A stretch of DNA of 64,000 nt from Eucommia ulmoides. Its lineage: Eukaryota > Streptophyta > Magnoliopsida > Garryales > Eucommiaceae. The position numbers were made by a program, and so were the translations under genes. Below the pieces are notes generated by a model. The model was not told the origin of the DNA. It was given only the letters and a program-made list of their open reading frames with translations, and made no database searches. The stretch is taken from assembly GCA_016647705.1 (NCBI GenBank), contig CM028336.1, positions 1,860,001-1,924,000 of the forward strand, read 5' to 3'. Shown here piece by piece: positions 45,780-57,649 of this stretch (the stretch's first letter is position 1; the number at the start of each line of letters is the position of its first letter).

Positions 45780-46390
45780 AATTTTGGGGTGGAAAATGTA
45801 AATAAATTGGGCCCGCTGAGCCCAATGACATGACTAGAATTGGGCTTATTTGGGCCTTTTGGACTTCAAAGTATCTTATTTGGGCCATTTGGGCTTCTTC
45901 GGAAACAAATTTGACTGAGATTTTGCCCAAACTACAAATTGTTCTTGTTATTTGGAAAATACCAGTCACCCCGTTTGATCAATTTTTTTTTTTTAAGAAA
46001 AAACATAAATACCATTATCTTATTTTTAAAATATATTTTTATTTTTAAAAAAAAATTACTAACATTCATTTAAAAAAAAAAAGTTTACCCCTAATTTTTT
46101 ACATTTATCCCAATCCATCTACTGTCGCCCCCACCCTGCTAAAACTCTCTCTCTCTCTTGTCCATTTGTATTGCAATTTCACTATTTTTATTTGATAAAC
46201 AATTAAAAAAATTGAAAATTGTTCCAGTCTCGAAGTAGAAATTAAAAGAATCGTCGCTTCGCACTGACAAAAAACATAAAGGAATCTTTGTGGAGTCAGT
46301 CTCATAATGGGCAGTCAGTCTCCCTTATTTGCAACGGTTGCTCTCCTAGTTTTCCATCTAGATCCTTAATCGAAGACTGCTAAGCAATGC
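45780..46390. other. intergenic, upstream of TatB
   Basis: Contains repeated GGGCTTATTTGGGCC-like words (45782-45900) and AT-rich DNA; no gene recognised. Confidence 0.35.
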
Positions 46391-46765
46391 TTGAATCTCT
46401 CGAAGAAAGATTTCTCATATGTTTCGCGAAGGCAATCGGTGCACAGATTGAATAGGTAAAAAAGAGACAAAAACCAATCAAAATTTTGTCTTTATAGACA
46501 ACGCACCGAATGAACTTCTTCTGTTACTTTGTGCTGATAGAACATATGATCCTTTTATTAAAACTTCATTAAATTATAACAAAATCTAATAAATTTGGGA
46601 AAAAATTAATTTTTTTTTGAAAAAAAAAAATTAGTCAATCACCACCTACTTGACCATGTGGTGTGGTTTATTTTGGGACCCACTAGCCACCAAATAAGAT
46701 TGGTTAGTTTTTTTGAAAAAATTTCCCTTGTTAAGGTGGTATGTCCCTTGTGTGGGGGCCCCTAC
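46391..46765. repeat. dispersed repeat, copy 1
   Basis: Shares GAAAGATTT...GTTTCG, TTTATAGACA and CTGCTTGACCATGTGG-like sequence, then AAGATTGGTTAGTTTTTTTG, in the same order with 48375-48745. Non-coding. Confidence 0.6.
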
Positions 46766-46859
46766 AATCAACAAAGGCTCTCATCTTTTCAATTATTATT
46801 TATTTTTTTAATTATATTTTATTATGTAATTTTTATTTAATAGTCCTTGTTTAAGGGTT

Positions 46860-47650
46860 AATCTTAAAAAAAAATTATTTTAAACAGTTATGTTGTAATT
46901 TAGTCTTTCTCTCTCAGCCAAAACGAAACAGCACCACCTTCAAATTGTTTGGCCCTATCTCTCTTAGCCGAACGACGTTTGTTCTTCAACAAATGACGGA
47001 CGGCATTTCTCTCCTCACCATCGATGCCACGAGATTTGAGTTGTCTTTTGCCGTCTGTTCGTGATTGCCGTCTGAGTTGCCGCCTTTGTTAGTTGTTTAC
47101 CTCTTTTAGATTTGGAAATTCCAGATATGAATGAGCCGTGTTTTGTTCTGTTCACTGTCTCTCAACCCCAAGCCCGTCACTGCGAACAGTGGCTGTCGCC
47201 GTTTGTCTCGGTTCACCATCACCCGTCACCGCAAACAATGGTGAATCCGGTGATAAATTTGTTTTAGGATAGAAGGGTTTAAATTGCATTTTCACCCTTG
47301 AATCCTTGAATATTCACATTTTCACCTTTGCATATTCATCTTTTTATTTTTATTTTATTTTGAGTGAACATTCACATATGTTTTCATGTGGTTTTGGTGC
47401 AATGTTCACCTTGGTTATTTTTAGAAATATTAAGTAAACATTCACGTAATTGTGAATGTTAAATATGATGTGTGAATGTTTACCTCGATTAGTTTCAGAT
47501 CTGAAAATTCCATATCTGATTTTTTGAGTGAATATTTTATTATGAAATTTTGAGTGAACATTTATTCTCAAAATTTTGAGTGAACATTTTGTTCTAAACA
47601 TTTTGAGTGAGTATTTGTTTTCATATTTGCGTGAATGTAAATATGTCATC
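46860..47650. other. repeat-like region with GAGTGAACATTT motifs
   Basis: The left half is a pyrimidine-rich, gene-leader-like sequence with AGATTTGGAAATTCCAGAT and CAGATCTGAAAATTCC motifs. The right half repeats TTTTGAGTGAACATTT about five times (47361-47620). The plan recalls MULE-2, but I could not define ends. Confidence 0.35.
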
Positions 47651-47711
47651 TAGCCGGGATAATTTGTACCCCAATTCTGGTCTACAATTACGTAAATATT
47701 AACCTGTTATG

Positions 47712-48370
47712 TCCCATAATGCTTTCTAGTTTTGTGAAAATGAATATGAATCAATATTTTTTTTTATTTCTCATATTCTTGACGAATTCAAGCAATACTC
47801 TCAAAATTTTGAAAACAGAAACATATTCATCAAAATTGTTTCCATACATTAATCCCAAAAATTTAGAAATAAGAATAAAAATTAGAGCAGGAAAACAATA
47901 GTGAAACGGGACCTTAATTGACCAAATTAATTTCCTCCGTTTTTGTTCTTTACTTCCCGCCACAACCAAATATTTCCCTATATTAGACACAGAAAATTAG
48001 GATATTGCATACTCACGGAGAGTGAAAAAAATTATAGTAATGAAAAATTCACAGACTTCATATAATAAACTTGGGAGAATATTTTGATCATGTGAGAAAT
48101 ACGATCAGGTATCGAAATTGAAAAAAATAAATAAATTCAAGAACTACAAATCTCTACCTGATCGTATTTCTCACACGGTCAATACTGTTTATTTTTCATC
48201 CAAAATCTTTAACAAAGTTTTCGATTTTGCCTAATCAAAACAAATGTTGAATCTAAGCAATCAAATGTGCAATTAAGAAAATTTTGGGTCTACATAGACA
48301 CTTAAACTATACTTTAGGGCAAAAAAATGTAATTTTCACAAGAAATAGTGTGGGGGTATGTGTGTGCTTT
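47712..48370. repeat. dispersed repeat with perfect hairpin, copy 1
   Basis: Related over its length to 51320-51985, in the same order. It contains GAGAAATACGATCAGGTA (48100-48117) and its exact inverse TACCTGATCGTATTTCTC (48157-48174), separated by about 40 AT-rich bases. Confidence 0.65.
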
Positions 48371-48374
48371 ATTT

Positions 48375-48745
48375 GACAAGAAAGATTTATCATGTGTTTC
48401 GTGAATACAACTGAATCACTGATGCATAGATTGTACGGGTAAAAAAAAAAAGACAAAAATCAACTAAAATTTCGCTTTTATAGACAGCTGATCCTGTATT
48501 AAAATTCTTTTAATTATAAAAATATCTAATAAATTTTTAATTTTTTTAAAAATAAAATAAAAAAATCAATCACCTCCTGCTTGACCATGTGGAGTGCTGG
48601 ATAGGCCTTTGTTGTGGGACCCACTACCCTCCCCATAAGATTGGTTAGTTTTTTTGAAAAAATATCCCTTATTTAAGGTGGTATGTCTAGACCAAAGAGA
48701 AAGAAAAAGGTGGTATGTACCTTTGTGTGGGGCCCACCTCATCTT
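48375..48745. repeat. dispersed repeat, copy 2
   Basis: Partner of 46391-46765. Confidence 0.6.
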
Positions 48746-48786
48746 TTTAATTGTTATTTACTTCACTAATTATATTTTATTTTTAG

Positions 48787-49860
48787 GTGCGGTGTTAATA
48801 CTGTAGTAGCCACAAAGAGAAAGATTGGTCGATGAATGACTAACCAAAGGCCCAATATGTGAGAGTAAATTTTTTGGATTTGTCTCTCATTGGATGTGGA
48901 AGGGGTTAATGGTCAAGTTATAAGTATAAGTGAAAACTTCACCTTATAAGTAGGGATGGTCATGGGCCGGGCTGGGTCGGGTTTTGATTAGGGTATTACA
49001 CAAAAATGTTAGGCCCTAACCCGGCCGGGCCGTATGATCGGGCCCTAATTTTATCCCTAAACCCGGCCCTACAAAAAAAAATTAAGTCCAAACCTAGCCC
49101 TATAATTTTTTTTTTAAATTTAAAAATTAAATACTAAAATTGCAAAATGGCCTCTCAACTCTCTCTATGGAGATGCATGAAACTGGGGCTTACTAAATTA
49201 TCTAGCTGAAATTGAAAACTACAAAATGGCCCCTCAACTCTTTCTCTATGGATATATATATAAAATATATATTTTAAAAAAGTTCGGGCCGGGCTGGGCC
49301 GACCCTAAACAAAAATAATCAAGCCCTAGCCCGACCCTAAAAATGAATGGGTCTTAGTCTTTAGGCTTTAGCCCGTCCCGTGGGCTCAAACACCAAGTCC
49401 AAGCCCTAAGAAAATAGGGTCGGGCTAGGCGGGCCGATCGGGCTTCCGGGGCCATGACCATCCCTACTTATAAGTTACCTTTTGGGGTTAAGAGAGACCT
49501 AAGACCACCTATCACTAGTACCAGAGTCTTAGTTTACAATATCTCTAATCTAATAACCACAAAGGGAGAGACTAGTTGAGGGTTAGCCGACCAAATACTC
49601 GATGTGTGAGGAGAAGATTATTGAGTTTATCCAACATTAGATGTGGAAGGGACCGGAGGCCTAATAGCCATAAAGGGAGAGATTGGTTGATGGATAGTCG
49701 ACCAAAGATCTGATTTGTGAAAGAGAGATTGTTGGGTTTATTTCACATCGGAAGTGAAAGAGGTTGGTGGTCAGGTTATAAGTGTGAAGGAAAATCTCAC
49801 CTCGTGAGCTAATTTTTTGGGATTGAGAGAGGTTCAAGACCACCGTACATATAAGAATAT
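48787..49860 (+). mobile_element. TRIM-like element with repeated LTR segments, hAT inserted
   Basis: Three related segments (starting about 48812, 49553 and 49659) share CCACAAAGGGAGAGA...TTGATGGATAGTCGACC and a CATTGGATGTGGAAGGGG/CACATCGGAAGTGAAAGAGG core. AGTACCAGAGTC (49515-49526) resembles a Met-tRNA primer site. The first segment is split by the hAT-like element 48951-49466. No coding capacity. Confidence 0.5.
48951..49466. mobile_element. hAT-like element outside the array
   Basis: TAGGGATGGTC...GACCATCCCTA with eight-base duplication CTTATAAG (48943-48950 and 49467-49474). Same GGGCCGGGC-rich family as the three array copies, but an independent insertion. Confidence 0.88.
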
Positions 49861-50019
49861 AACATCCGCCCTTAAGTACAAACTCATTTATGCATGAACG
49901 ATTTGATTATGAGTGAGTGATAAGATATATGCAACTCTTCGTTTGCACGAAAAATTTGACTACGAGAGAAAAGAGGCGAATTCCTGTATCTTGACTTTGA
50001 TGTAGGGATGACAATTCAA

Positions 50020-50590
50020 CTCGAATCAACGAGTAACTGAATCAAACCGAATTGAACGGTTTGATTTTGAAACCAATTAAATGATTTTGGTTTCGAAATT
50101 AAAAATCGAGGCGGTTTTGGATTTTGGGATGGTTACCGTGAAACCAAACCGCATAACTGAACCGCGTAACTGATATTTTAAATATAATTTTATTATATAT
50201 TACTCCCACTTTTTAATTTATTTACATTTTGACCTTTGGTGTGTGTATACAAATAATTATATTAGTTAATTTTAAGGTTTTTCCTATCTTCCGATATTCT
50301 AGTCATGTTTTGTTTTTATATAAAAAAAAAACGGTTCACAATTTCGGTTTTAGTTTTTCATATAAAATTAATTTTTTTTAATAGTTTTGTAGTTTTACGA
50401 TTTTAGTTTTAGTTTTACATAAAATTAAAACGGTTCAATTTTAAAACCGTTTTCTAAAAAATCAACGATTTTAATTTTGGTTTTAAATTGAATATATACC
50501 TAACGATTTTTGTTTTCGTTTCTGGTGAAACTCATGTAAAATCGAACCGTTATCTAGTATGATATCATGGGATAAGAATTTAACAATTAT
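50020..50590. other. AT-rich repeat with AACCGNTTT motifs
   Basis: Many short inverted words such as AAACGGTTC, AAACCGTTT and AATCGAACCG recur here. It looks like a MITE of the type with strongly palindromic ends (starts near GTAGGGATGACAATTCAACT at 50002), but I cannot fix the right end. Confidence 0.35.
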
Positions 50591-50609
50591 TATTATTTTG
50601 TAATATGCA

Positions 50610-50669
50610 ACATATATACATACATATATATATATATATATATACATACATATATATATATATATATAT
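50610..50669. repeat. (AT)n / ATAC microsatellite
   Basis: Runs of TA dinucleotide interrupted by CATACATA. Confidence 0.9.
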
Positions 50670-51319
50670 GATTTTGGAACATCATATTCCATAGTCCCGT
50701 GAGACATGCACTAAAAAGACATTGTTTTAGGTAGAAGCTCCTAGTAAAAAGTTTCATGAAAGCTATGAGATACAAAGTAAAGATCATTGCTGGGTGAGAA
50801 GAGAGAGAAACAAGAGAGAGAAGTAGGGGTGGTTGGTGGTGGTTGTAATGTCATTATCTAAGTTGGAAATCATGGGAAAAAATAGAGGAAATTTACATTT
50901 TTGGTCCCTAAACTATGCGGTGGGTGTCTATGCGGACCTTAAAATTTGTTAAAATACACATTTGGTCCTCTCTAATTTTACATTTATTTCAATCTAACGA
51001 AATCGAAAATGTTGTTCATGATTTTGGATTGAAAATAAGTTGAGTTGACCACTTGATCATTTTAACGAGGACATATTTGTCATTTTAGGTGGCGTTTGTT
51101 TAGTGTTTCTGATTTTCTGTCTCTAGTTTTGATAAACGCAGATGAGAATTATGTTTCCATTTTGGAGTATTCGGTGAAGAAAAACATGTTTGGTAACAAC
51201 CATTGTCTTGAAATTGTGTCTTTTGATTTATGAGAACAAGAACAAAGAAATACGTTTGGTTGCAATATTTGTTCTTTTTTCTTTAAATATATAACAATAT
51301 ATATACATATTTTTTTTAG

Positions 51320-51985
51320 CCGTCGTGGGAGTAGTTTTTTGGGAGTGAATAAGAATTAATATATATATATTTTTTTTCCAGATATTCTTAAAGAATTTAG
51401 GCAATACTCTCAAAATTTTGAAAACATAAACGTATATATCAAACGTATTTCTGTACATTAATCTCGAAATTTTGGAAACAGAAATAAAAATTAGAAAAGG
51501 AAAACAATAACGAAATTGACGAAATTAATTCCCTCTGTTTTTGTTCTTTATTTCTCGCCCCAACCAATTTTTTTGCCCTATATGTACCGCTCTAGCCAAA
51601 ATTATACACAGAAAATTAGGAAATTGCATACTCACGGAGAGTGAAAAAATTTATAAAAATAAAAAATTCACAGACTTCATATAAACATGGGAGAAGGTTT
51701 TGGTCATGTGAAAAATACGATCAGGTATCGAAATTGAAAAATAAATAAATTCAAGAACTACAAATCCCTACTCGATAGTATTTCTCACACGGTCAGCACT
51801 GTTCATTTTTCGTCCAAAATCTTTTACAAAGTTTTCGATTTTGCTTGATCAAAACAAATGTTGAATCTGAGCAATCAAATGTGTAATTAAGAAAATTTTA
51901 GAGTCTACATAGACACTTAAAACTATATTTTAAGGATAAAAATGTAATTTTCACAAGAAATAGTGTGTGTATGTGTGTGTTTTAT
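51320..51985. repeat. dispersed repeat, copy 2 (hairpin decayed)
   Basis: Partner of 47712-48370. The hairpin arms here have changed (AAAAATACGATCAGGTA versus CTCGATAGTATTTCTC). Confidence 0.6.
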
Positions 51986-52119
51986 TACACGAGGTTGAGG
52001 TTTAATAAAGTAATCAAAGTTTGCCAAATTATCAAGCAAACCCAAAGGATACAAAGGAGGGTAAGGGATTAGTTGGTAATAAAGTATGCCCAAAGTAAGT
52101 GACTATCATTAGGATAGAC

Positions 52120-52325
52120 AATTACTCCGATTGATAAAGAGAGGTATTATTTATTTTTTTTCAATTAAAGTTTGATTCTTTTGAAGAACACTACAGTATT
52201 TAAATCTTGAATTTAATCCTAAATGTACCAAGTCGATTTGAGGAAGTGCATCTTTAAGATCGTCCGGAGAATGATTAGTCGAAATGCTTGTAAATTAGTC
52301 TAAACACATATTACTGTAAGAAAAA
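52120..52325 (+). mobile_element. SINE-like element outside the array
   Basis: Diverged member of the family at 19776-19985: TTGATTCTTTTGAAGAACAC, CTTGAATTTAATCCTAAATG, AAGATCGTCCGGAG and GATTAGTCGAAATG in the same order. A partial second copy follows at about 52350-52470. Confidence 0.5.
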
Positions 52326-52479
52326 TGACTATCATATTGATAGTCATCAGGTCGATATGAGGAAGTGTGCTTTTAAATACATCAGACCGATGTGAGAAAA
52401 TACGTCTTTAAGATCGTCCAAAAAAGTTATTAGTGAAGGTACGCGTAAACTAGTCTGAAAAACTTTACTGTAAAAAAAA

Positions 52480-53140
52480 TTTGATTATCATTATTGATAA
52501 TAATCTAATTTGATTTTGTTTAAATGTTTTTGTTATTAAGGGTTGAGATTGATCAAAGAGAAACAGATGGATGAGATTGGATTATAATTTATTTCTTTTA
52601 ATTCTTGCCTAAAAATTTCACACCGCTACTTTTAAGAAAGTTAAATTAAATTATATCTTGTACCCTTAAATTTTATATTTGTATTTAATTGATCAATTCG
52701 TAGATGTATTATAGATTAAAACTTTAAAATATCTTTTAATTAATGGTTGAGATTAATTTTGATAAATATAAACGGTGGATAAATATTTTTTTATATTTTT
52801 TTTGGAGAAAAAAAATTTCACACTCTTACTTTTTAGACTGTTGAGTTAAATTATATTTAAAAGTTAAAATAAAAAAAATATTTTATTATTCTAGTGAATA
52901 TTCACTACTAAAAAAACATTTAGGGGTAGTTTTGGAATAACACACGCAACATTATCCCCTCCTTACAATGTTCTTCTTAATTGTTCATAAATCTTTGGCA
53001 TCATCTTCATTAACATATTCCTCTTTCTCTCTCTCACTCTCTCTGGAAACAGCCTCCTGCAACTACAAAGAATGGCTACTCTCTCTCTCTCTCTATCAAT
53101 CTATCTCTGCCAAACAGCCCCTTATGCGTACGAAAAACGG
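52480..53140. other. AT-rich spacer with (CT)n stretches
   Basis: Diverged sequence related to the array's TTTAAATTTTAT-type flank; (CT)n at 53020-53095. No gene recognised. Confidence 0.3.
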
Positions 53141-53151
53141 GCAACTCTCTC

Positions 53152-53218
53152 TGTTGGGGGAGGGGGTTTGAACTCTAGAACTTCTACAAGGAGAGGTAAA
53201 CTAGATATCCACTGGGCG
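53152..53218 (-). mobile_element. tRNA-like SINE head fragment
   Basis: On the minus strand GCCCAGTGGATATCTAGTTT and GAGTTCAAACCCCC resemble tRNA A and B boxes in SINE heads. Only this head is visible. Confidence 0.35.
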
Positions 53219-53689
53219 ACGGGATGTTTTTGAGTTTTTTCATATTGGTTGGTTCGATTGATATGTATACACTATACAGAAAGCTAAATTGACAAGTAGG
53301 TGTATTATTTGTTATTTTGCATATTGTTTACAAGTATTGCATGCATTTTCTGGTTCTGATTTCTTCATTGCTGTTCTGTTCCCGTGATGATTCATCAGTG
53401 CATAGCTTTTTGTTTCGGGATTTGTGTTTCTATTCCCGGAAAACGGAATTGTTCCCAACTCTTTCTGTTTCAGGCCCATGTTTTGAAATTTTTGAACAGA
53501 AAACTGAAATTTAGGAACAGAAACACTACGTGTTGTTTGGTTTTTGTTTTCGGAAACAGTTTTTAAATAAGGAGAACTTTGTGTTTTGTTTTCCAAAATA
53601 ATTTTTTTTAAAAACATTCAAGTATGGTGCAGGTAACTATTTTCCCTTACAACTAGTTTTAAACCTGCATAATATGCGGGTCTGGAAAA

Positions 53690-54130
53690 AAACAGATATC
53701 GGCATATATTTTTGGGATAATTGGTGATTAGTGTCAAAAGTAGGTGTAATTTGTTATTAGTCCCATTAAAAACAAAAATTTTGATTTAGTCATTTAAATT
53801 GATTTTTGCTTGCGTATTAGTTCCGCATGTGCTTACATCTATATAATGTTAGTTATATGTACCTGTGTAATATTAGTTACAAGTTACAAATTAAACGTAA
53901 CTATATTACATGTACTTGTGTAATATTTGTTACATCTAATAAATATTTTACACATAAGTTAGATACATGTATAACTGTGAAAGTACAACGCGTATATTGA
54001 GTCTTTCGCCTTTTTTTAATGCACATGACTAAAATATAAATTGCAACTGCGAATGAGACTATTTTAAAATTAAAAGTAAAATAAGAGATTTGCCACGAAA
54101 CAACCTATATTTTTTTTATTTGAATATTAC
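53690..54130 (+). mobile_element. dispersed repeat related to 16020-16400
   Basis: Shares, in inverse order, the GTAATATTTGTTACATCTAA, TCTTTCGCCTTTTTTTAATG and TAAATTGCAACTGCG stretches with the DCR-promoter repeat. Confidence 0.5.
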
Positions 54131-54525
54131 ACCTGACATACAATTAATTTTTTAATTTTATGTTTAATACGTATTATAAAAATGTGGAAAAATTATTTTT
54201 AATGCCGAGAAATAAAAATAAAATTGTAACTTAGAAAACTATTAATACCAATCTCTAAAACTGTTAATGTTTATCACTTATATTTATTTTTAAATAAGTT
54301 CGTAGAGAATTTTTTCAAATAGTAAACTAGTAACAGAGGGTATGGACGCCCTCTGTTTAAACAGAGGGCGTCCACCATTGTTGATCCAAATGTCTGTATC
54401 TAGGTATTTGCTGACGACATGGAATAGCAGGAGGAAGTCAATTTACAAGCAGATTCACTCAATGGTGTGGGTATGGTGAAATCAAGGCTCAATTTAATGA
54501 TGGAAGGCACTAGAACGGTGATGAG

Positions 54526-54642
54526 ATGACCATCGACAACATCATCGCTGAGTGCCGGCTCTTCTACTTCGCCGGTCAAGAGACCACCGCCGGTCTCCTC
54601 ACCTAGACCATGACTCTCCTCGCCAAGCTCCAGGACTGGTAG
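54526..54642 (+). pseudogene. cytochrome P450 (CYP72-clan) remnant
   Basis: Reads MTIDNIIAECRLFYFAGQET then TAGLLT, stop, TMTLLAKLQDW, stop. AGQETT is the oxygen-binding I-helix motif AGxET[T], and the surrounding LFYFAGQETT and QDW are typical of CYP72A. Two in-frame stops (one where a Trp is expected) and no heme-binding region nearby: a short dead fragment. It is more GC-rich than its surroundings. Confidence 0.8.
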
Positions 54643-54787
54643 ACGCGTCAAAGACGAGAGATTCACTAACTATGGTAGTGAAGGGGTTGGGAGATGGAGG
54701 AGAGAGAATAGAGCGAGAGATAAAGTGAGAGAAAATTTCGTTGTGAAGAAGAAAGAAAAAAACATAAAAAGACAAAAATACCCTTAT

Positions 54788-55818
54788 AAGGAAAAATTAC
54801 CTATTAATTCCAAAAAAAGAAATTATTTACCACCTACTCCCATCGATTTTTCTTTGCACCAATTAGTCCCGTCAACACCTTTTTCTTGTACCAATTAGTT
54901 CCATCAACACCTTTTCTTGCATCAATTAGTCCCATTTTAAAAAATGGTGAGGATTGAGTTTACCAAAATACCCTCCTGTGAGTTTCACATCGAGAAGGAA
55001 TGTCGTCAAATTGGTGTACCACAGTTGTCAGCCACCGCTGCCATAAATTACAACTTTCACCCCAAACTTTATGACTTTTTGTCACTTTTATATGTTCCAA
55101 AAAAAAAAAAAATCTTGATTTTAGGATAAAATCGTTACTAAACGTAATGTAAAACAAGAGAACAATTGATGTTATATTCAACATTTACAGGTGTTGAATG
55201 AAACATCCACAGATGTTCAATGTAATGTCATATGTATTTTACTCTGCATACAAAAATAAGAGAATAATGGATGTTACATTCAATATTCACAAGTGTTGAA
55301 TGTTACATTCAACATCTACATGAAGGGCATTTCGGTCAGAAAAAAATAACATCATTAAAAACAAAAAAAAAAAAAAAAGCAGTTGATGTTACATTCAATA
55401 TCTACATGAGAGGCATTTTGATCAGAAAAAAATAACATTAAAAAAAAAAAAAAAAAAAAAAAAAAACACAGTTGATGTTACATTCAACACTCACAGGTGT
55501 TGAATGTTACATTCAACATCTACATGATGAGTATTTTGGTCAGAAAAAAATAGCATCATAAAAAAAATTAAAAAAAAAAACAAAAAATAATTGATGTTAC
55601 ATTCAACATCCACATGGGAAGTATTTTGGTAAAAAAAAAAAAAGAGCATAAAATAAAAAAATAATAATAATAATAATCATAATTTTGATGTTACATTCAA
55701 CATCCATGTGAGGGGTATTTTGGTCAGAAAAAGACAAAAGGACTTATTGGTACAAAAAAAAAGTGATGGGAGTAATTGGTAATTTCTTTTGTATTTTGGA
55801 ACTAAATAGTGCATGCCC
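54788..55818. mobile_element. Mutator-like element with minisatellite core (MULE-3)
   Basis: The left arm CCTACTCCCATCGATTTTT...CACCAATTAGTCC is mirrored at the right by GGACTTATTGGTAC...AAGTGATGGGAGTAATTGG. The interior, about 55150-55735, has six or so units of TGATGTTACATTCAACATC with ATTTTGGTCAG and A-rich spacers, roughly 100 bp each. Target duplication not identified. No transposase. Confidence 0.55.
55150..55735. repeat. ~100-bp tandem repeats (GTTACATTCAACATC)
   Basis: TGATGTTACATTCAA-type starts occur near 55163, 55269, 55384, 55474, 55592 and 55686. Local inverted pairs (GGTGTTGAATGT / ACATTCAACATC) make small hairpins. Confidence 0.75.
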
Positions 55819-55829
55819 CAAAAAATAAC

Positions 55830-56920
55830 ATGTGCATAGGACATGGTGATTTTTCTGTTAGCTTGGATGACAAAACTCACATAATAACCAATTAAAAACG
55901 GTTACATACTTAGAAGGTTTAAACTGAAACGAAAAAATTTATTGAATTATATAGAAACGTGTCAATAGTTAACGAGTTTAAAATATGATTTGTCGCTTTT
56001 TTTTATTACTTCTATGAACAACACTTTTGTGTGAGAAATAAAAAATATAAAAAAACTCAAAAAAAAAAAAAATTTAAATAAAAGTTTAGAATAATTTTTT
56101 GTTATTTATTTTAAAAAATATATTTTATTTAGAAGAAAAACGTCACTATTTCAAGTATAAGAAAATAAATAAAACTTATTGAACTCAGTATAGTAATGAT
56201 AAATATAATATTTAAAACTTATTTTAATAAAATATTAAAGATAAACTTATCATATAATTATCATATCATTTTTTCAACATTTCAATATAATTATTAGATA
56301 GTTAGAATAAATAAAAGAAGAGATAATTAAAATAATATATAATAGAATTTCATCTTAACAGGACACAAGTAACAACTTAATTATCTCGAATCTTAGATTA
56401 GGTATTGTTGGTATCTATTTGTTCCCAAAACATATGGATGAAACTTGATTGAAATTTGAAATAGTCAATAATGATCACTTTGTTCACATACCGATGGAGC
56501 GCGGTGATATATACACACCAAAGTCAAGTTGGATTCAGTTCAATCAGTTATACTAGGTTTGCAATTAATCGTTTAAATGGGTCAAAAATCTGGGGAAGTA
56601 GAATTAGGGTAAAATTTTCAAAATTTGGATTGGAGAATAGAATTTGGGAGCCCACAAAAAATATTTGGAGCCCATCGATCGTGTATTAATGCCCTGGATA
56701 AGTCCTGCATTCATTGTCGGAAGCCTTTGGTTGCAAAAGCTAAAGGCAATCTTATTTAGAGAATTAAAGAAAAAAAGAGTTTCATTTTAACCGGTGAAGA
56801 GGAGTGTAAAGGTGATGCTTCGAACGCGATGCTTGGAATTGAACTCGGGTGTTTAGTTCGTGACCTTCCAAATGTTGAATCCAATAATATAGGTGAGTTA
56901 AACCTTGTGACGATGGTATG
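55830..56920. other. AT-rich spacer, nothing recognised
   Basis: Very AT-rich; no protein, RNA or bounded repeat seen. Confidence 0.35.
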
Positions 56921-56927
56921 AGATGAG

Positions 56928-57236
56928 GTGGTCGATCATATATCTATGGAAAACCAGAGAGAGAATTCATTGTCTAAAGGATTTAAATTAAAAAAGGTCT
57001 TCGGTGGAAATCCTAAGATAAAATTTAGGGGGAAGAGAGTGAAAAATTCAGGCGATAATGTGCACTACAATGATTCTGATGAGAAGATAGGTATTTGTTC
57101 TAAGATCGTTTTCCTGAGAATAGTCAAAGTATTAGAGATAGGGAGAAATTTGGGTATTCCCTTGAAGCTCAAAGAATTGAATTTCAAAGAGAAATTTTTT
57201 GAATTGATATATAGGGAATGGGTTGCCATGAAGTAG
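56928..57236 (+). other. unrecognised ORF, 102 codons
   Basis: Lys-rich and hydrophilic, with IKFRGKRVKNSG and FFELIYREWVAMK. I do not recognise the family. Less AT-rich than neighbours, and another frame continues at 57365, so a decayed retroelement or gene is possible. Confidence 0.25.
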
Positions 57237-57364
57237 TGTGTACCTATTTGTTTTACCGTATTGGAATGGCGTTTCATTTATTTTGCTTGGTGATTAAGGG
57301 GGTGTTTTTGTTATACTTGGGTGGTGTTATTAGCCTTTGGCGTATTTGGAGTGCAGCTAAATGA

Positions 57365-57643
57365 TTGTGGGGGGATCGAGATGCATTTATTTCTCACTTG
57401 TTAAACAAGAGTGTAGGGTTGGGGATTTTCCTTGATAAGCTCAAGGGAGGTTTTGAAGTGCATTGCACGTTAGCTGGAATGGTTTGGGAGGTGTGGTCGT
57501 TGCATCTGGATCTTTGGGATTCCATTTGCAGTTGGTGTCCTTCTTTATCTGAAAATCGAGTGCATGAGAAGCGGATCTATCTTCTATTGAAATATTGGTG
57601 TTTCAATCTTGTTGCAATTTTAGTCATCGTATCTTGTGGTTAA
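57365..57643 (+). other. unrecognised ORF, 92 codons
   Basis: Contains WGDRDAFISHLLNKSVGLGI and a Trp-rich middle (WEVWSLHLDLWDSICSW). Starts 130 bp after the previous ORF. Not recognised; together they may be one broken coding region. Confidence 0.25.
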
Positions 57644-57649
57644 TTGCTG

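Noticed and set aside
50483..50787. Frames rich in Tyr-Ile repeats
   Set aside because: Translation of a (TA)n microsatellite; the same holds for frames near 1207, 3490 and 40230.
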